NCBI GenBank assembly: GCA_005281725.1
Contig: SSBO01000003.1
Coordinates: 2,278,645-2,342,644, forward strand
DNA length: 64,000 nucleotides
From: Wuchereria bancrofti
Lineage: Eukaryota; Nematoda; Chromadorea; Rhabditida; Onchocercidae
Reading direction: 5' to 3'
Part shown: positions 24,401 through 37,428 of the stretch, piece by piece
Layout of the letters: every line of letters begins with the position of its first letter
Position numbering within the stretch: the stretch's first letter is position 1
The notes under the pieces: model-generated
What the model was told of the DNA's origin: nothing
The model's input: only the letters and a program-made list of their open reading frames with translations
Databases searched by the model: none
Position numbers and translations under genes: made by a program

Positions 24401-27400
24401 AAAAGGTCATATAAGCATTATTTTGAATATTAAGTTGAACATTAATTTATGTGACAGTTTAACTGTAGAATGGAAATATCACTACGCAGTAAATGAAATA
24501 CACTACGATAAAAAGAGATAAGCTAGCAATGACAATGTAAAATTTGCATAAATAAATAAAACAAAAGAAATATTTATATAAAATGAATATATAAATGCCA
24601 TATTCAAAATCCCATTTCTATATGATCAATTAAATGTAGTGAAATTAACTGCGGTAAAATGAAAAGGAAAACTGAAAAATCATACTCGTATCATTTTCAC
24701 AATCACAGGAGTATCAATCAGATCGGTAAGATAAAGTGGTATTTGACTGTAAGCTGGTGGTAATGCAGGAGGAACGACTTTTTCATGCTGAAATTACTAC
24801 TTATATCATTAAATGTTAGATCTCAAATCTGGTTTTTTATATATTTCATTAAATATAGTAAAATTAACCGCAGTGAATGACCACGAAGGAGGAAGTGGAT
24901 AAAATGAAGCTTGAGAAACATAATACATCATATTATCAATATTGTACCATGCAGTCAAATAATTGTAAAAACCGTCGGCATTGATTATACCAGCATCATT
25001 TACCAATTTTACGGTGCTAATCTAGAAACAAATTATTTTAATCGATATGAATAAATGATTTTATGAAAGGCATTAGTTCGTTTAGTGTAGAAAAACAAAA
25101 TAGCAAATATTAATTATTTTTTAATTATAAACTAATTTTATGAGAAATACCTTCAAGATTTGACATATAAATGGTTGTTGCATCATATACTCATTTAAAG
25201 AATCAATCTAAATTGAAAGCAAAATAGCATTTGGATATATTTCACAAATACTTACTCTTCCTGTGCAATTATAAATATTGCCGTACGAGCAAACAAGACG
25301 TCTTGCAATCTTTGCTTCATCAGTAATCTTACTATCAGCTTTCATCTCACCAGTAACTGCATTTATATCACCTTTTTTGATAGCATTATCTAAATGCTTC
25401 TGAATTGAACTTAGCCAAGTTCGCATCATCGATAACCAATACTCTTCACTTGGACGACCGTTCACTTTGATCACATATCTTGATTTTGCTATAATAATAA
25501 CACAGTTAATATTGTATGAAAATGATATGTAATGTAAGAAAGTTTACGGAAAATCGGAAATGAAAAGGAATGAGACTATGACTTTTTTTTTGGAATACAC
25601 AAAAATCAATTAATAATTTTAAATATTTTTTACCGATGTCCAAACGATACTGTTCGATTTGTTCTTGTTGTTCTGCAAAATTGATTTCATTGCCTTTCAA
25701 AACAGCAAACATCGGATAAAAACTGAAGTACTTCTCTCTTGCTCTCAAAAATGCAGCTGGAGCTGTTCCTTCCGGTAGAACATCAGATAATTCCAAACCA
25801 AGGCTTGATTGGTAAAGACCGAGACAGCTAATTAATAACATTGATATGCATATCACGATTACCACCAACTAAAGGTGAAATTTATCCTCAGTATTTAAAT
25901 TTCTCATTTTTTAAATTCAAATTTTAAAATGACAGAGTTTTTTTGTTTTGTTTTGTTTTTTTTTTTTTTTTGGAAAATTGAATTATCTTTAATGTTGATT
26001 AATACTAACCTTTGTGAGTGGTAATGTCAAGAAAGGGATGTAATAATATTGAAGAAATCCGCCTAACGTATACCATTTCTTCTCTTTGTTATCATCATTC
26101 TTTAGCAACAAAGAAGGTGGTGGACCAGGATAAACATTGTGACCAGTTGCCGATAAACTTCCGACGATTTGTTTTCCCATATTCAATTCTAAGGATTCCA
26201 CTCTAAGCTAAAATGAAATAATTTATCATTTATAAAAAATTATTCAACATTTACTTTCAAAAAATTTGTCGTTTCAATTATGTAAAAGACCAATTAGTCC
26301 TTCATCTAATTGAATTTTATTTCTATTTATTCTAGAAAATAGCACAAAATAACCTTTTTAGCACTCACAGAATTTCCCATGCAACAACAACCCAAATCTC
26401 GTCTACTAGCTCGACGTCTTCGTAAATCAAGTGCAATCATTGCTGGATAGATTACCATGATAGCGATCATATTAAATGTCAATAAAATAGCTGTCTGCAA
26501 TTTGAAAAAAAATTTATTCCACATTTTCTTCTTTCTTTAGATTTTAACAATGTTTTAAAATTACCACGAAAAACGTATTATCAGGTAAATTTAAGAAAAA
26601 AAAAAACAATAAACTGGTCGACCTAATCGTCTATTGCTATTTTATACTGCTCAAACTGACAAAAGTATTTTCTATTTAAAAAAGGACAATATCACTTAAT
26701 CTAGTTTGTTCTTTGTTTTGTCAAATAAATTTTTGCTGTTATAATTTTTACTCCTTCCTCAATTTGTTGCTGCCATAAGTTATACAAATAAAGTATTACT
26801 AAGTTATTAGCATCTAGTCGTTTGAATAAAAGTTTCCAAAGGAATTTTAGATAGAAGATAAAATTGAAGGATATATGCATGATAAAGTTATTAAGCTAGT
26901 AATATACCAAAAATCAACAGATCATTTAAGATTGAAGTTTAAAGAGAGAAAAATGCAACTGAAAGATCAGTGGCGGGAACGAATTCACCTTAAAAGAAAT
27001 ATTGTACGACAATTAAAATAAATAATTTATCATAAAAATAATAAACAATTGGTCGAGAAATAAAAGACATACCTGTGAACAAAACGATTTCAGAGCTGGA
27101 ATAGGTAGAAGTGTACCAGCCATAAATGCAATTATATTATTTATTGAGGTAATAACAACACTCATACCAGATTCCTTCATTAGTATACCTGAAATAATGT
27201 TAGCTAAATTACATTAAAAATAGGCTGTTTGAATTTAATTCTTAAAGAAAAATTATTTGTGCAAATTTAAAAAAAAAATTTAATTGAAAAAACAACGTAG
27301 CTCAACCCTATACATTTGCAAATGAGTAAGATTAAGAGAACTATTTTTCAAAATGAATTTATACAAAATGATATACCAATTTCGTTATTTTTGACGGTGT

Positions 27401-30400
27401 GATCCACATCCTTGTAGTTATGAAGCAACAAGAACATATCATCAACACCCAATCCTAATGTCAAAAATGGTACAATCTAAATTTATATGAAATTATTCGA
27501 AATTAATATAAATAAAAAAATGAAAAAATTCAATTAATTTACCGTTACTAAATTGCCATAAAATTTAAATGAAGCTCGCATGCACTCTATTGCATATGAA
27601 ATGTTACTAGAAGATTTATCCATTTGAATAATACCAAATAATTTTGAGGAAAAATCTAAGAATTACACAAAGCTAAATTTTAGATTCACACTTGCAACCA
27701 AGGTGAAAGTATTGGTGATTCTCTGTTGCTAGGATGTCCATCAATTTTTAAATAGGCAAAGAAGGAAAAAGAAAATTGTAAATGAAAGTGCTACCTGTGT
27801 TGTGGCTGCGTTACAATGAATACCCATATAGGAAGATGCTCCAAGACCGGAAATACTCGCATAAGTAACCAGAAAGACACCGAGGATACTGAGACCAACT
27901 GATGAATTTACTGCAAACCACCAACCATCCCAGTTCAATTGTGACCAACCCGCATAAACAAACTGCAATTCCAATTAATCGAATGCAAATGACACAGTTA
28001 CAAAGCAGCTTTTCTTGCATATGTATATAAGTCATAGCTTTAATTAAGATCAGAGATATTTTGATTCGAATAGAAATATCATGCAATTCACTATTTCTAA
28101 AGATTTCATTGATTCATACTGAATGCAATTTCTTAACAATGACTATTTTATTGATTATTCCTGGCCTTTGTTTCGGATTAAGAAAAAAAAACAAATATTA
28201 CGTGTGTTTTAACCTAATCAAAGGTTAATTAACGAAAATTTTAAGTGGACTGATATCTTTCACAATAATATCTCATTAAAAAATTGAAATTGAAAAATAG
28301 AATAGCGAAGTACATTATAAAGAATATTTCCAACAGTTTTAAAATGTTTTCTTGCAATGATTCCCACTAGAATTTTTTAAATTTAATTCTGTTCTTACAA
28401 AATTCATTTTCAAATTATGGCAGAATTATCTGCATAAGCATATAGTGGAATTTAGCTTCCTCGCCGTAAACTTATAGAAGAAAAGAAAAGACAAACCATT
28501 AAAAAATATCCAACGAAGATAACCAAAAATTTGAATTGACTAAATTCTTTTAGCATATCTTCTAGAGATGTTGACGAAAGCGGATGTATCTGACGATTCA
28601 TCTAAAAAATTGTTCCTTTTTTTTGTGCTCAGTTATGTAAATTTGTAAAATGAAAAAATTTAATTATATGTATAACTAATTAAGCCATTTTCAAATAATA
28701 AATATATCACAAATATTATAAAAAAAACAGTTAATAATATTAAAATGAAAAAAAAAACCTGCAAAAGTATTGCATTATGAGCAAATCAGTTACAATAACT
28801 TCCAAAGCTATTTGCGCCGCTATGTTTTAACATAAGAATAATACAGAATAGCCATATGTTATGGGTTTTGTTAAATTTTGAAGTTAAGATAAACATTAAG
28901 ATAACCCCTCTATTCCATCGATGTTCATAGATGTGTTGTGTGAAATTTCGTTGCCAAGCGGAAATAATTTGAGATGCATAATATGGATTCCACAAGTCGA
29001 CATTCAGATTTGGCTTCAAATCTGGCTTTTGCACCTAAAGTAGAATTTAATATTGTGATGGTAATAAATAAGATGAATCCATCTGAAATAAACAATACAG
29101 AATCATAAGAAAAATTTACCCAGGTAATCATTTTCTCGAATATTTTCTCTTTATCATATTCTCAAGTTTTCAATCAGAAAATAATATTCTTAATAAGCTT
29201 AATTCTCTCTGTTCAACCATTTCATTTCCATTTGATCTATGTCTAATTAATGTAACATCTTTAAATAAAGCTAATTGTAAATATAATTAAGAGGATGAAA
29301 TAATCAACCAATATTCCATGTATAATTTTGTAAAGTCATTTGCATAAACATATGAAGTGAGATGATGTCTAGATGTAATTAAAAATGTAAAAATTAATCA
29401 AACCTTATAACGTGAAAAGACATCATTGTCAGATGCAACAAGAAAAATACTTTGGAAGGCTTCAGCACTTATTAATTTATGATTTTGCCGCTTGATACCA
29501 CCAATTATCAAATCTTCCGGCCATACCATTGTATTTCGAGCAAATCCTCGACAACCACCTGTCATTACTTTTCCGTAGTCTGGATATTCCGGCATTTCAT
29601 CCTGAAATAAGGACAGTAAAACAAACAATGAACAGTAATGCATCAATTGTAATTGAAGCAAAAAAGAAAAAAAAGAGAAGAAAAAATAAAACTGAAAATG
29701 ATAAAACTGATAAAACTGAAAATGAAATGTCTAAGTGTTTTTATTTAACTAAACTTAGTATAATCAAACATTTTATCACATCTTTATTGAGTTAATTAAT
29801 TAGTGAAATCAATATTGCAACTAAAAGATTATCAAAAAAACATGAAATTCTACTAACCAATGTCAAAAATTCGGTCCATCGATGTTCATTTTTATTTAAC
29901 CATTTCAAAAAACTTTTACCATAACGTAAGCATTGTTCTTCTTCAGCAAGTTCTTCTTTAGCTATAAAATATCAAAAAGATTCAACACACCAAACTATCC
30001 TAAATTATCATTAAAAAACAATGTTCCTTAATTTTTAAAGTGTTATGTCTAAAATTTATTTACTATCTATGTATTGATATCTTCCTACAATTCTTCAAAT
30101 AATTTATCCTAAACAGTATCATTTGATAATCGATAAGATCGTTTTGATAAATCTTATATTATATTTCACTAAGTATTGTGTGAAAATTTTTTTTTAATGA
30201 AAAATTTTCTTTTTGTAATTATAGTAATTAGCCGAAAATTTTAGTAAAGAAACTACTATTATTAAGGGTTAATAATATTTGATAGACTGAAATAACCATA
30301 CTTTTTGTAGCATTTTGATTGGCACTGTAATCATTATCATCATCATATGCATAATAGTCAGAGCTTTCATCTTCTGTATGATTTTTACTATTTGGTTTGA

Positions 30401-33400
30401 TCGTTGACGATACTATTTCTCGTTTACGTCTTTTTTTACCTAAAATTACAAAGAGCAAATGAGATCGGTGAATTTCATAAAATCAGTTAACCTTTTACAC
30501 TGTATTTATTTCTATTAATTAAAACTTACAGAATGATATTTATTTAAATAAACTTTTTTTTCACTCCTTTTTCAAATCTTCTGTGCTTGCACATTTCTCG
30601 ATGGATCACAAGAAAGCAAGTCTAAAAAATGTATCCTTAATAAATGAATTTTCTTAAGAATCTAACCAAAAATGTTTTCAAAAATTTGTAATGCATCGTC
30701 TTGCAATTTCGGCCTATCCGTTGATATTGTTTCTGCTTCCAGTTTGATTTGTTTATTTTTCGGCATTTCCATATTCCATGCTTGGAATTTTTTGAAAGCT
30801 AGGCAGTGATCGAAAGCATTTGGCGCTGTATCTGGACATTCAGGATCTAATGGGTCAATACACCAACGGTCGAGATAAGCAGCTCCTATTCCAGCCTAAA
30901 AGTAAATCATCTTATCATTTATAGCTAATGAAATAAAATATGCATCGATTAATTTAGACAAATTAGGTTATATTAAAGAGTTAGCTGAAATTCAATAAAA
31001 TTAATCAACTCAAACATTTCTTCTATTGCTATTGCTCATCAATATTTACTCTTTCAAAGAAATTGAAGATTGTTCCAAGATCGAAAAGTGTCGAAACTTC
31101 TTTCAGCACTGATAAGGGATCCAAATTTTTCCACGTTATATTACCTTTAGGTAAGGAAGTGATGAAAGCATGTATATCAGGCCTATAAACATTTTAAATT
31201 TAATAAGTATACTATAACTTTTAGGATTGACTTGCTGCTATTAAGAAGTTGATGATGTGTAAAGATTTGGTATAAAGAAACGAAGTAATTAAAACTTGAA
31301 ACACAATATAAAACATTTCCTTGGCTGTTTAACTGGCATTAAGAGTTTAACGCATTAGTAATTAAAACATGATAATTGATAATATTTGTGATTATATAAA
31401 TTAGCTAAATGGAAAGAATAAAATAGATTATTCCGTACTGCTTTTTCTGATCTATCAACAACATTAAAACTATGGATGGATAGTATTAATTTTCAAACAA
31501 GAAAAAGTTTTTGGAAAATGAACAAACCCTAAATTGAGCGGTGGTGATGGTCCCAATGGTTTCGATCCCTCCCAGAAACAATCAATAGGTGTAATCCAAA
31601 TGCATGGAATCAAACGATTCAGCAGTTTGGACATTACACCTGCAAGTGGTCCATTAGATAATTTCGGTGACGGTGGCTTGAAGCATATATCGGCTAATGT
31701 CCAATTTCTAAAAATAACTTTTTGATAGAAATAAATTTTGATAGAAAGAGATTAAGCTAACTTATAGAATTTCTTATAAAACTTTATCACTTTTATGCAT
31801 TTCTCTGCAAGAATTTAGGAATAAAATTAAAAAATTTGATTTAGCCTTTTAATTTTTGTTGAATGAAATCACATACTCGCCATACATTTCCACCTGAAAA
31901 TTTGCAATTTCTTCTATAATCTGAACATGTTTAAGTAACGATTCTTTCGTTAAAGCATTAGTTCCTTTTGTTGCAAGTGTTTGTATCACCACCTAGAAAA
32001 GTTTACTTTTAAACAGCAGCAAGTAACATTACAGGTAAAAGTCTTTAAAATTTAATATAATTTTCCATTCACATCAGTACATGAATAATTTCCTATTAGT
32101 AACAATTTTAATGATTTTCATTTATCATTTATATGAAATATTCACGCAGCAATACCTGAAATCGACTATCAAAGGCATTATCCAAACTCGCATCTAAGTT
32201 TTCTTCATCTTTTCTATTGTTCATCGGTTTTATGGAAACAAAAGATTCATGAATACCTATAATTGCCGTTGTCAAATAAAACTGTGCAAGTCTATTTTAA
32301 AAAAATAATGATTAGAAATTTCATTTGATAATTTTGAATGATTTGAAAAAAGATGAGCTGAACAAAAATTAAAAAATATCCAAAACCGAAGAATATAAAA
32401 CAAAACCTGATTTTTCCAAATCGGCTAAACGCTTTTCACGAACTACACTATACTTATAATTTTGTTGTACGCGTTGAAGAAAATGCAATTCTTCGTCCAA
32501 ACGTCCGCCTTCTAGAATTTATGTTATTTTTTATTAAACAATTATGAGATAATCAATGCTTTAACACTTTCAGATAAATAAGAAATAATCATTCATATTG
32601 GAAATTCTGATTCAAAAAATAATTCAGAATTAACTTGGAAAACTACAAATTTTCAATAATAAAAAGAAGAAGAAGATTTAAAATGCATAAATTAAGAAAT
32701 TTTGCAAAGAAGAAGTAAAGAAATGTTTGATGTAAACTTACGTGACACCCATAATCTGATCAAATCAGTTTCAATGTGTACATATTGAAGTCCTAAGGCG
32801 CAAATGAAATAAACACTTAAACCAATAATGACAATGGACCAGGCCCAATTTTGTACAAATGAGCCCAATGTGAAAAGTAATGATTGAAAAAAGGAACGTA
32901 AATAGAGTGCTAAGCGATTACCCGTTGCTATACCCTGCAAAAGAAAAATAACTGGTTTTAATTTTATGCAATTTATTATTTCATTACAATAGCAGCTAGT
33001 CCTAATATTTTATCTAACAAAGTGAACTTTAAACTTCTTTTAGTAGTTAGCAAGTTTTTTAATTAGTTTTTCATTTAAATTAACAAATTTTAAAGTACAC
33101 ATACATTAACCAAATTCCAAATAAAAAATTTTTCAAGTCCTTCTAGTTCCCAGTTTAGAATACCTGATAATTTTCATTCAAAACATGCAATTACTTATTT
33201 TCAAGGTTATGAATGGGAAGAAAAAAGAGGACAAATTCATTTGTTTAATTCATTTATTCAATAATATCAGACAATAATGAACACATATTATCTAATATTT
33301 TGAATCAAACTTAATATACCAATATTAAAAAATAAAAATAATCAATTATCACTATGTTATATTTGAAGGTAATTTGGGTTGACTTATTCGTATTGTACAT

Positions 33401-36400
33401 TCCAATGATGCTTCTATATTTTTCCTGTTTGCTTATTTTCATATTTATAAGGGCTTGAATTTGTGAAAGGTATTGTTTTGTTCGACTTTGGTTGAAAGTG
33501 TATATATTTTAAAATTTGTTAATCTAAAATTAAAATGGAAGTAAATTATGCAAATAATATTATACAGGTTAATACAACTATAAAAAGATATAACAAAAGT
33601 AATTTTTCAAGAAAATTACATTCATTATTTTTTCCATCCTTTTGCAAGAACAATAAATTTATGTTTAATTTATCATGAAATTGATATATTATTAATTAAT
33701 TAGTAAATCGTAACAAATTTAATAACCTAATAATCATCATCATCATCAATTTATCAATGAATTTTATTAACTTCCTCAAACAATTAATACAAGAAGCATC
33801 TAATATAGACCTATTAAAATTGATTTTTCTTTTTTTAAAGAAAACCTGATTGATCTGTTGTAATGCCATATCTGCATCACACCATGTTGGCCGTGATGTA
33901 AATTCTTGTTGCCATTTCTCTGAATATAATGCTGAATCAGATGATTTCTTCCCAACTAACCATTTATCCAAAATCTGAAAAAAAGAAATATTACTAAATA
34001 TTATGTAAAATATTAAGCAACATTGAATTAATTGATTATGTATACTTTAGAAATTGTTAGTTTAAAATTAAAATTAAAATGAAATTTGACATAACAGTTT
34101 CTTTTCAAAAATTCCATTGTTGTTTGTATCCATGAATTTACAATTGACTTTCCATCACAGAAAACATCCATGTGATAGATACGATATGATAAGGAATATA
34201 GTATTTGTTGCTGATAAGGGAAAGATAATAATTGATGTAGTGGAAACGAAGCAGTCAGATTTAACGATAATAAAGCAATGATAACGCTAATGATGTTGAT
34301 ATTTTAATGATAATGGCAAAATAAAGCGTGATGAAGGTGGTTATATCAATCAGATCAATGATGGTAATGATAATGCTGATCAGATCAATAATAATGGTGA
34401 CAATACTGATAAACCCATAAACAATATGAACTATAAAATTCCTCGATCTTAATCATATCTTTAAGAAATTAAAAGCTTAAAAAAAAGTTGTGACAATTAC
34501 AAATACGATCATTTAAACAATTTCAAAAATGTAGTAATAAAATAGTTTAAATTCTCGTTTCCTTTCCCTTGATTGTTATCTCTAACTTGTTATTTGAAAA
34601 AAGAAATTGATAGAGAGAAGAAAAAACAAGGAATTGGAAAATCATATAAAAATATCTGAAATAATGTTATGCCGAGAAATTATTAATGAAACAAATGGCG
34701 CAAACAATCTAATTAAGTGTCAGAAATATTAATCAGTAATTCATACTTCCTTTTCATAAGCCATTTTCTGCTTTTATTAATTGATGTAACATTGAAATAA
34801 AATGTCATTCGTTTGCAAAAACATATATTAAAATCTTCCTTAATAAATACCATCACTTATTAAGTATAAAATAAAAGGAACTTTTTTTCTTCTGCTAATT
34901 AAGACAAAGTAAATATTTAAAAAAAAAAATGACTGAATGGTTTGACAAAATGAATAAAAGAATAGAAATTACAATAACAAAATTGTTACACTTGAAAATT
35001 GCTGTAACCTTGGATCAAATACGCAAATAATGATTACAATAGTAGAAATAATCATAAAAATAAATGGTAATTATGAGATGATGATTATTATGATGAAAAA
35101 GTGATAGTTTTAATGAAGATAATGATTTCAATGACCAACACAAGTTATTATGATAAATGTTCACTTTGAAAAACCTATGTAATATTTCACATTTTGTTGA
35201 ATAAGCATTATATATTATAAATTTTTCACCTATACGAGTAGCACTGATCTAATCATAAATGATAAGTAAAGAGAAAAAGAAAAAGATATTAGGATGATTT
35301 CAGTGAATGTTTATGTAAAAAACAAGTAAGATAAAATAAGAACTCTAAACAAATTACTCACATTACGATTAGATTATTAATAACAAATAAACTTGTCGTT
35401 CCTCAATTTCAATTTAGACATTTGAAATTTGATAAGAGAATAGACAGTCATTTATTCATCAAGAATATTCAAATTGATAAAGTCAAGAAAGCTTCATGTT
35501 AATTAGTTTTGGTACAATTATATGGGCCAAAGAAAGTGATAATTAGAGAAGATGTGATAAAAGTGACCTTTGAGAAATAATAATTATTTAATGACCAAGT
35601 GATACTTATCCTAAATGAAATGGAAAAGTTTTTAACTTGCTTACGAATATATTCATTTTTTTTTAAGTGGATATTCCTTTCAGTTAAAAAATTCATTAAT
35701 TAAATAAGACATAATAATCTTTATCCTATTTAGTTACTTTATTTTTTCCTAATTGTATTATGATTTATCATTTAATTACGTTGACAATCAAGCTAATTCC
35801 AATTCAACAATCAACTTTTATTTCTTTATCAGTTCACTCATTTGATAAATTGTTTGATCATTACTGAAAAGTCTCAATGATACCTATATTTCTTGTCTCG
35901 GATCATAAAATTCACCTTGACCTATATCTTATCAAAATTTAATCTTTCTTTGTGTTATTTTTTAGACCACCCAGCACTTTTCATCATTTCTTTAGTGTTC
36001 AATTAATTCATTCTGTTTTTCTCCCTTCCTGCCTTTCTAATTTTTTTGAAAATTTTTCTCTTTTTTTTAAAGGGTGCCATCAAATGTTTTCATAATTGTC
36101 ATATATGTGTGTACATAAATTGTTGTGCATGTATTTAACTGTTTATGTATCTTCTATATATAAACATGTATCAGTATGATGCTGCGAAAATAGCTGATTG
36201 CATCTTTGTTGGCGAATTAAGAATTTCAAAAAAAAAAAAAAAGGAAAAAACTGGTCTGAGAGGATGCAGTTTTCTTTTCTTCATTCTGGAGAATTGCGCC
36301 CCCTATCTTCCTCACTTTTTTCTACGTTATTTAACGGATGAAGAAAACATTGTGGTAAACGAAATGATTCTGCACAAAAAGTGGGATCTGTTGAGAGATA

Positions 36401-37428
36401 GAAAAGAAAAAAAAAAGACAAAGAATAAAGAATCCATTTTTAGATTATAAAAATATCATTGCAACGATGATGCTAGATTTTTAGTAAACTCGATTGAATC
36501 AAAATTTAATAGTGATAACAAGTTGAGAATGCTAAAATTTAATAAGAAGCAATTTGTAGACAACAAGTTTTGAACAAACTAAGAAAATTTTAGCATTTCC
36601 TGGCTCATCAAAAAGTGATTTGAATCGTGTCATTCAGAAAAATTATAAATATCGCAAATATCTTTCATGCTATCAGCAGTTAGCCTTTCTCAGTGAATGA
36701 TCAAATTCAAAATTGTAAATGATAAATACGACAAGTTATCCTTCACAAAAACGATTAATTAGGGTCATAGTGCATTTCTCTCCTGCACAGAACACTATTG
36801 TATTATGCCTTCTTCTGTAATTAATTGAAAATAATGTAAATCTATAAAAGTTTTTTGTTTATTTCTCTGTTTAGAGCGAGAAGAGCTAAAAACAAATAAT
36901 ACTTAACCTTTTTATTTTTTCTTTAATCGGAAAATTTTGAAGTCCATAAATAAAATTTTAAAGGCAGATTTGAATTTATTTCCAAAGAGATCAAAACATC
37001 AAATATCAGTGTAAGGAAATAATAGGTATAAACGTAAGATAAAAAGTAAAGAGAAATTATGAACATGAATGACATAAAAGATTGACAATACTTATCAGAA
37101 ATCAACAAATCAAGTACAAAATAAGCTTAATAGCCGTTACTAAGCCTACGCCTATTTGATATTCTGACAGTTATCTGATATGATATCTGATATCTGACAG
37201 TTATCTGATATGATAACTCATGAAATATTGCCAAACCTTTTTTTATCCATTCATTTTTCCTTTACCTTCTCTTCTTCCATTCCTATTATTGATTGTTTCT
37301 CATTCCCTTACTCTTCTTTCTTCCGAAACAAACAAACAAAAAAAAAAAGAAAGGAAATGTGAACTAACCTTATAAATAGGAACTGTCAATTTTTGCGCTG
37401 TCGTACACCTTTCGGTGTAAATTTTCAT
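21413..37428 (-). CDS. Patched-type receptor (RND family, sterol-sensing domain), about 31 exons
   Basis: Twelve-pass receptor/transporter of the Patched family. Exons: 37369-37428, 33846-33974, 32742-32934, 32402-32511, 32156-32281, 31877-31992, 31528-31707, 31050-31182, 30667-30895, 30302-30439, 29858-29961, 29404-29601, 28906-29034, 28497-28601, 27795-27962, 27377-27476, 27073-27188, 26354-26494, 26010-26207, 25634-25868, 25256-25488, 25151-25207, 24869-25021, 24686-24787, 24232-24329, 23709-23911, 23246-23374, 22955-23097, 22630-22764, 22108-22191, 21413-21682 (about 1504 residues). It follows the fly Patched layout: first membrane segment 93-112, first ectoloop with [13 protein letters not shown] and WPEDLIIGG, sterol-sensing segment with GLGVDDMF (714-721), second ectoloop ending LPNFPSG, and [10 protein letters not shown]. 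This is a true Patched (ptc-1/ptc-3 type) rather than a shorter patched-related protein. The joint of exons 4 and 5 is uncertain, and exon 27 seems to use a GC donor. Confidence 0.93.
30302..30439 (-). other. Basic-then-acidic insert in the first ectoloop of Patched
   Basis: Exon 10 of Patched opens with KKRRKRE (residues 427-433) and is followed by an Asp/Tyr/Asn-rich stretch ([11 protein letters not shown]). The fly protein has nothing like it at this place. The basic run matches the general pattern of a furin-type cleavage site. Reading frame and splice phases are intact on both sides, so the insert is part of the protein. Confidence 0.75.
33975..37368. other. First intron of Patched (3.4 kb)
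   Basis: By far the longest intron of the gene; most others are 80-500 bases. It contains ATG/AAT-type repeats (34255-34410, with GATCAGATCAAT repeated), a pyrimidine-rich stretch (36000-36070) and a tandem pair at 37164-37218. No internal exon in a compatible frame was found. A long first intron is a common place for regulatory elements, but none is identified here. Confidence 0.6.
37164..37218. repeat. Tandem duplication of CTGACAGTTATCTGATATGA
   Basis: Two near-identical copies separated by a few bases, about 150 bp inside the first intron of Patched. The unit holds several GATA/TATC words (TATCTGATATGATATCTGAT). Confidence 0.7.

Noticed and set aside
28745..28815. Exon-like piece in the Patched intron between exons 13 and 14, with an acceptor and AG|GTTTTT donor
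   Set aside because: Including it breaks the phase. Joining exon 13 directly to exon 14 gives the reading [14 protein letters not shown], consistent with Patched.
36145..36450. 101-codon plus-strand frame inside the first Patched intron
   Set aside because: Lysine-rich because of poly-A runs, with no splice context or recognisable motif; it lies antisense within an intron.
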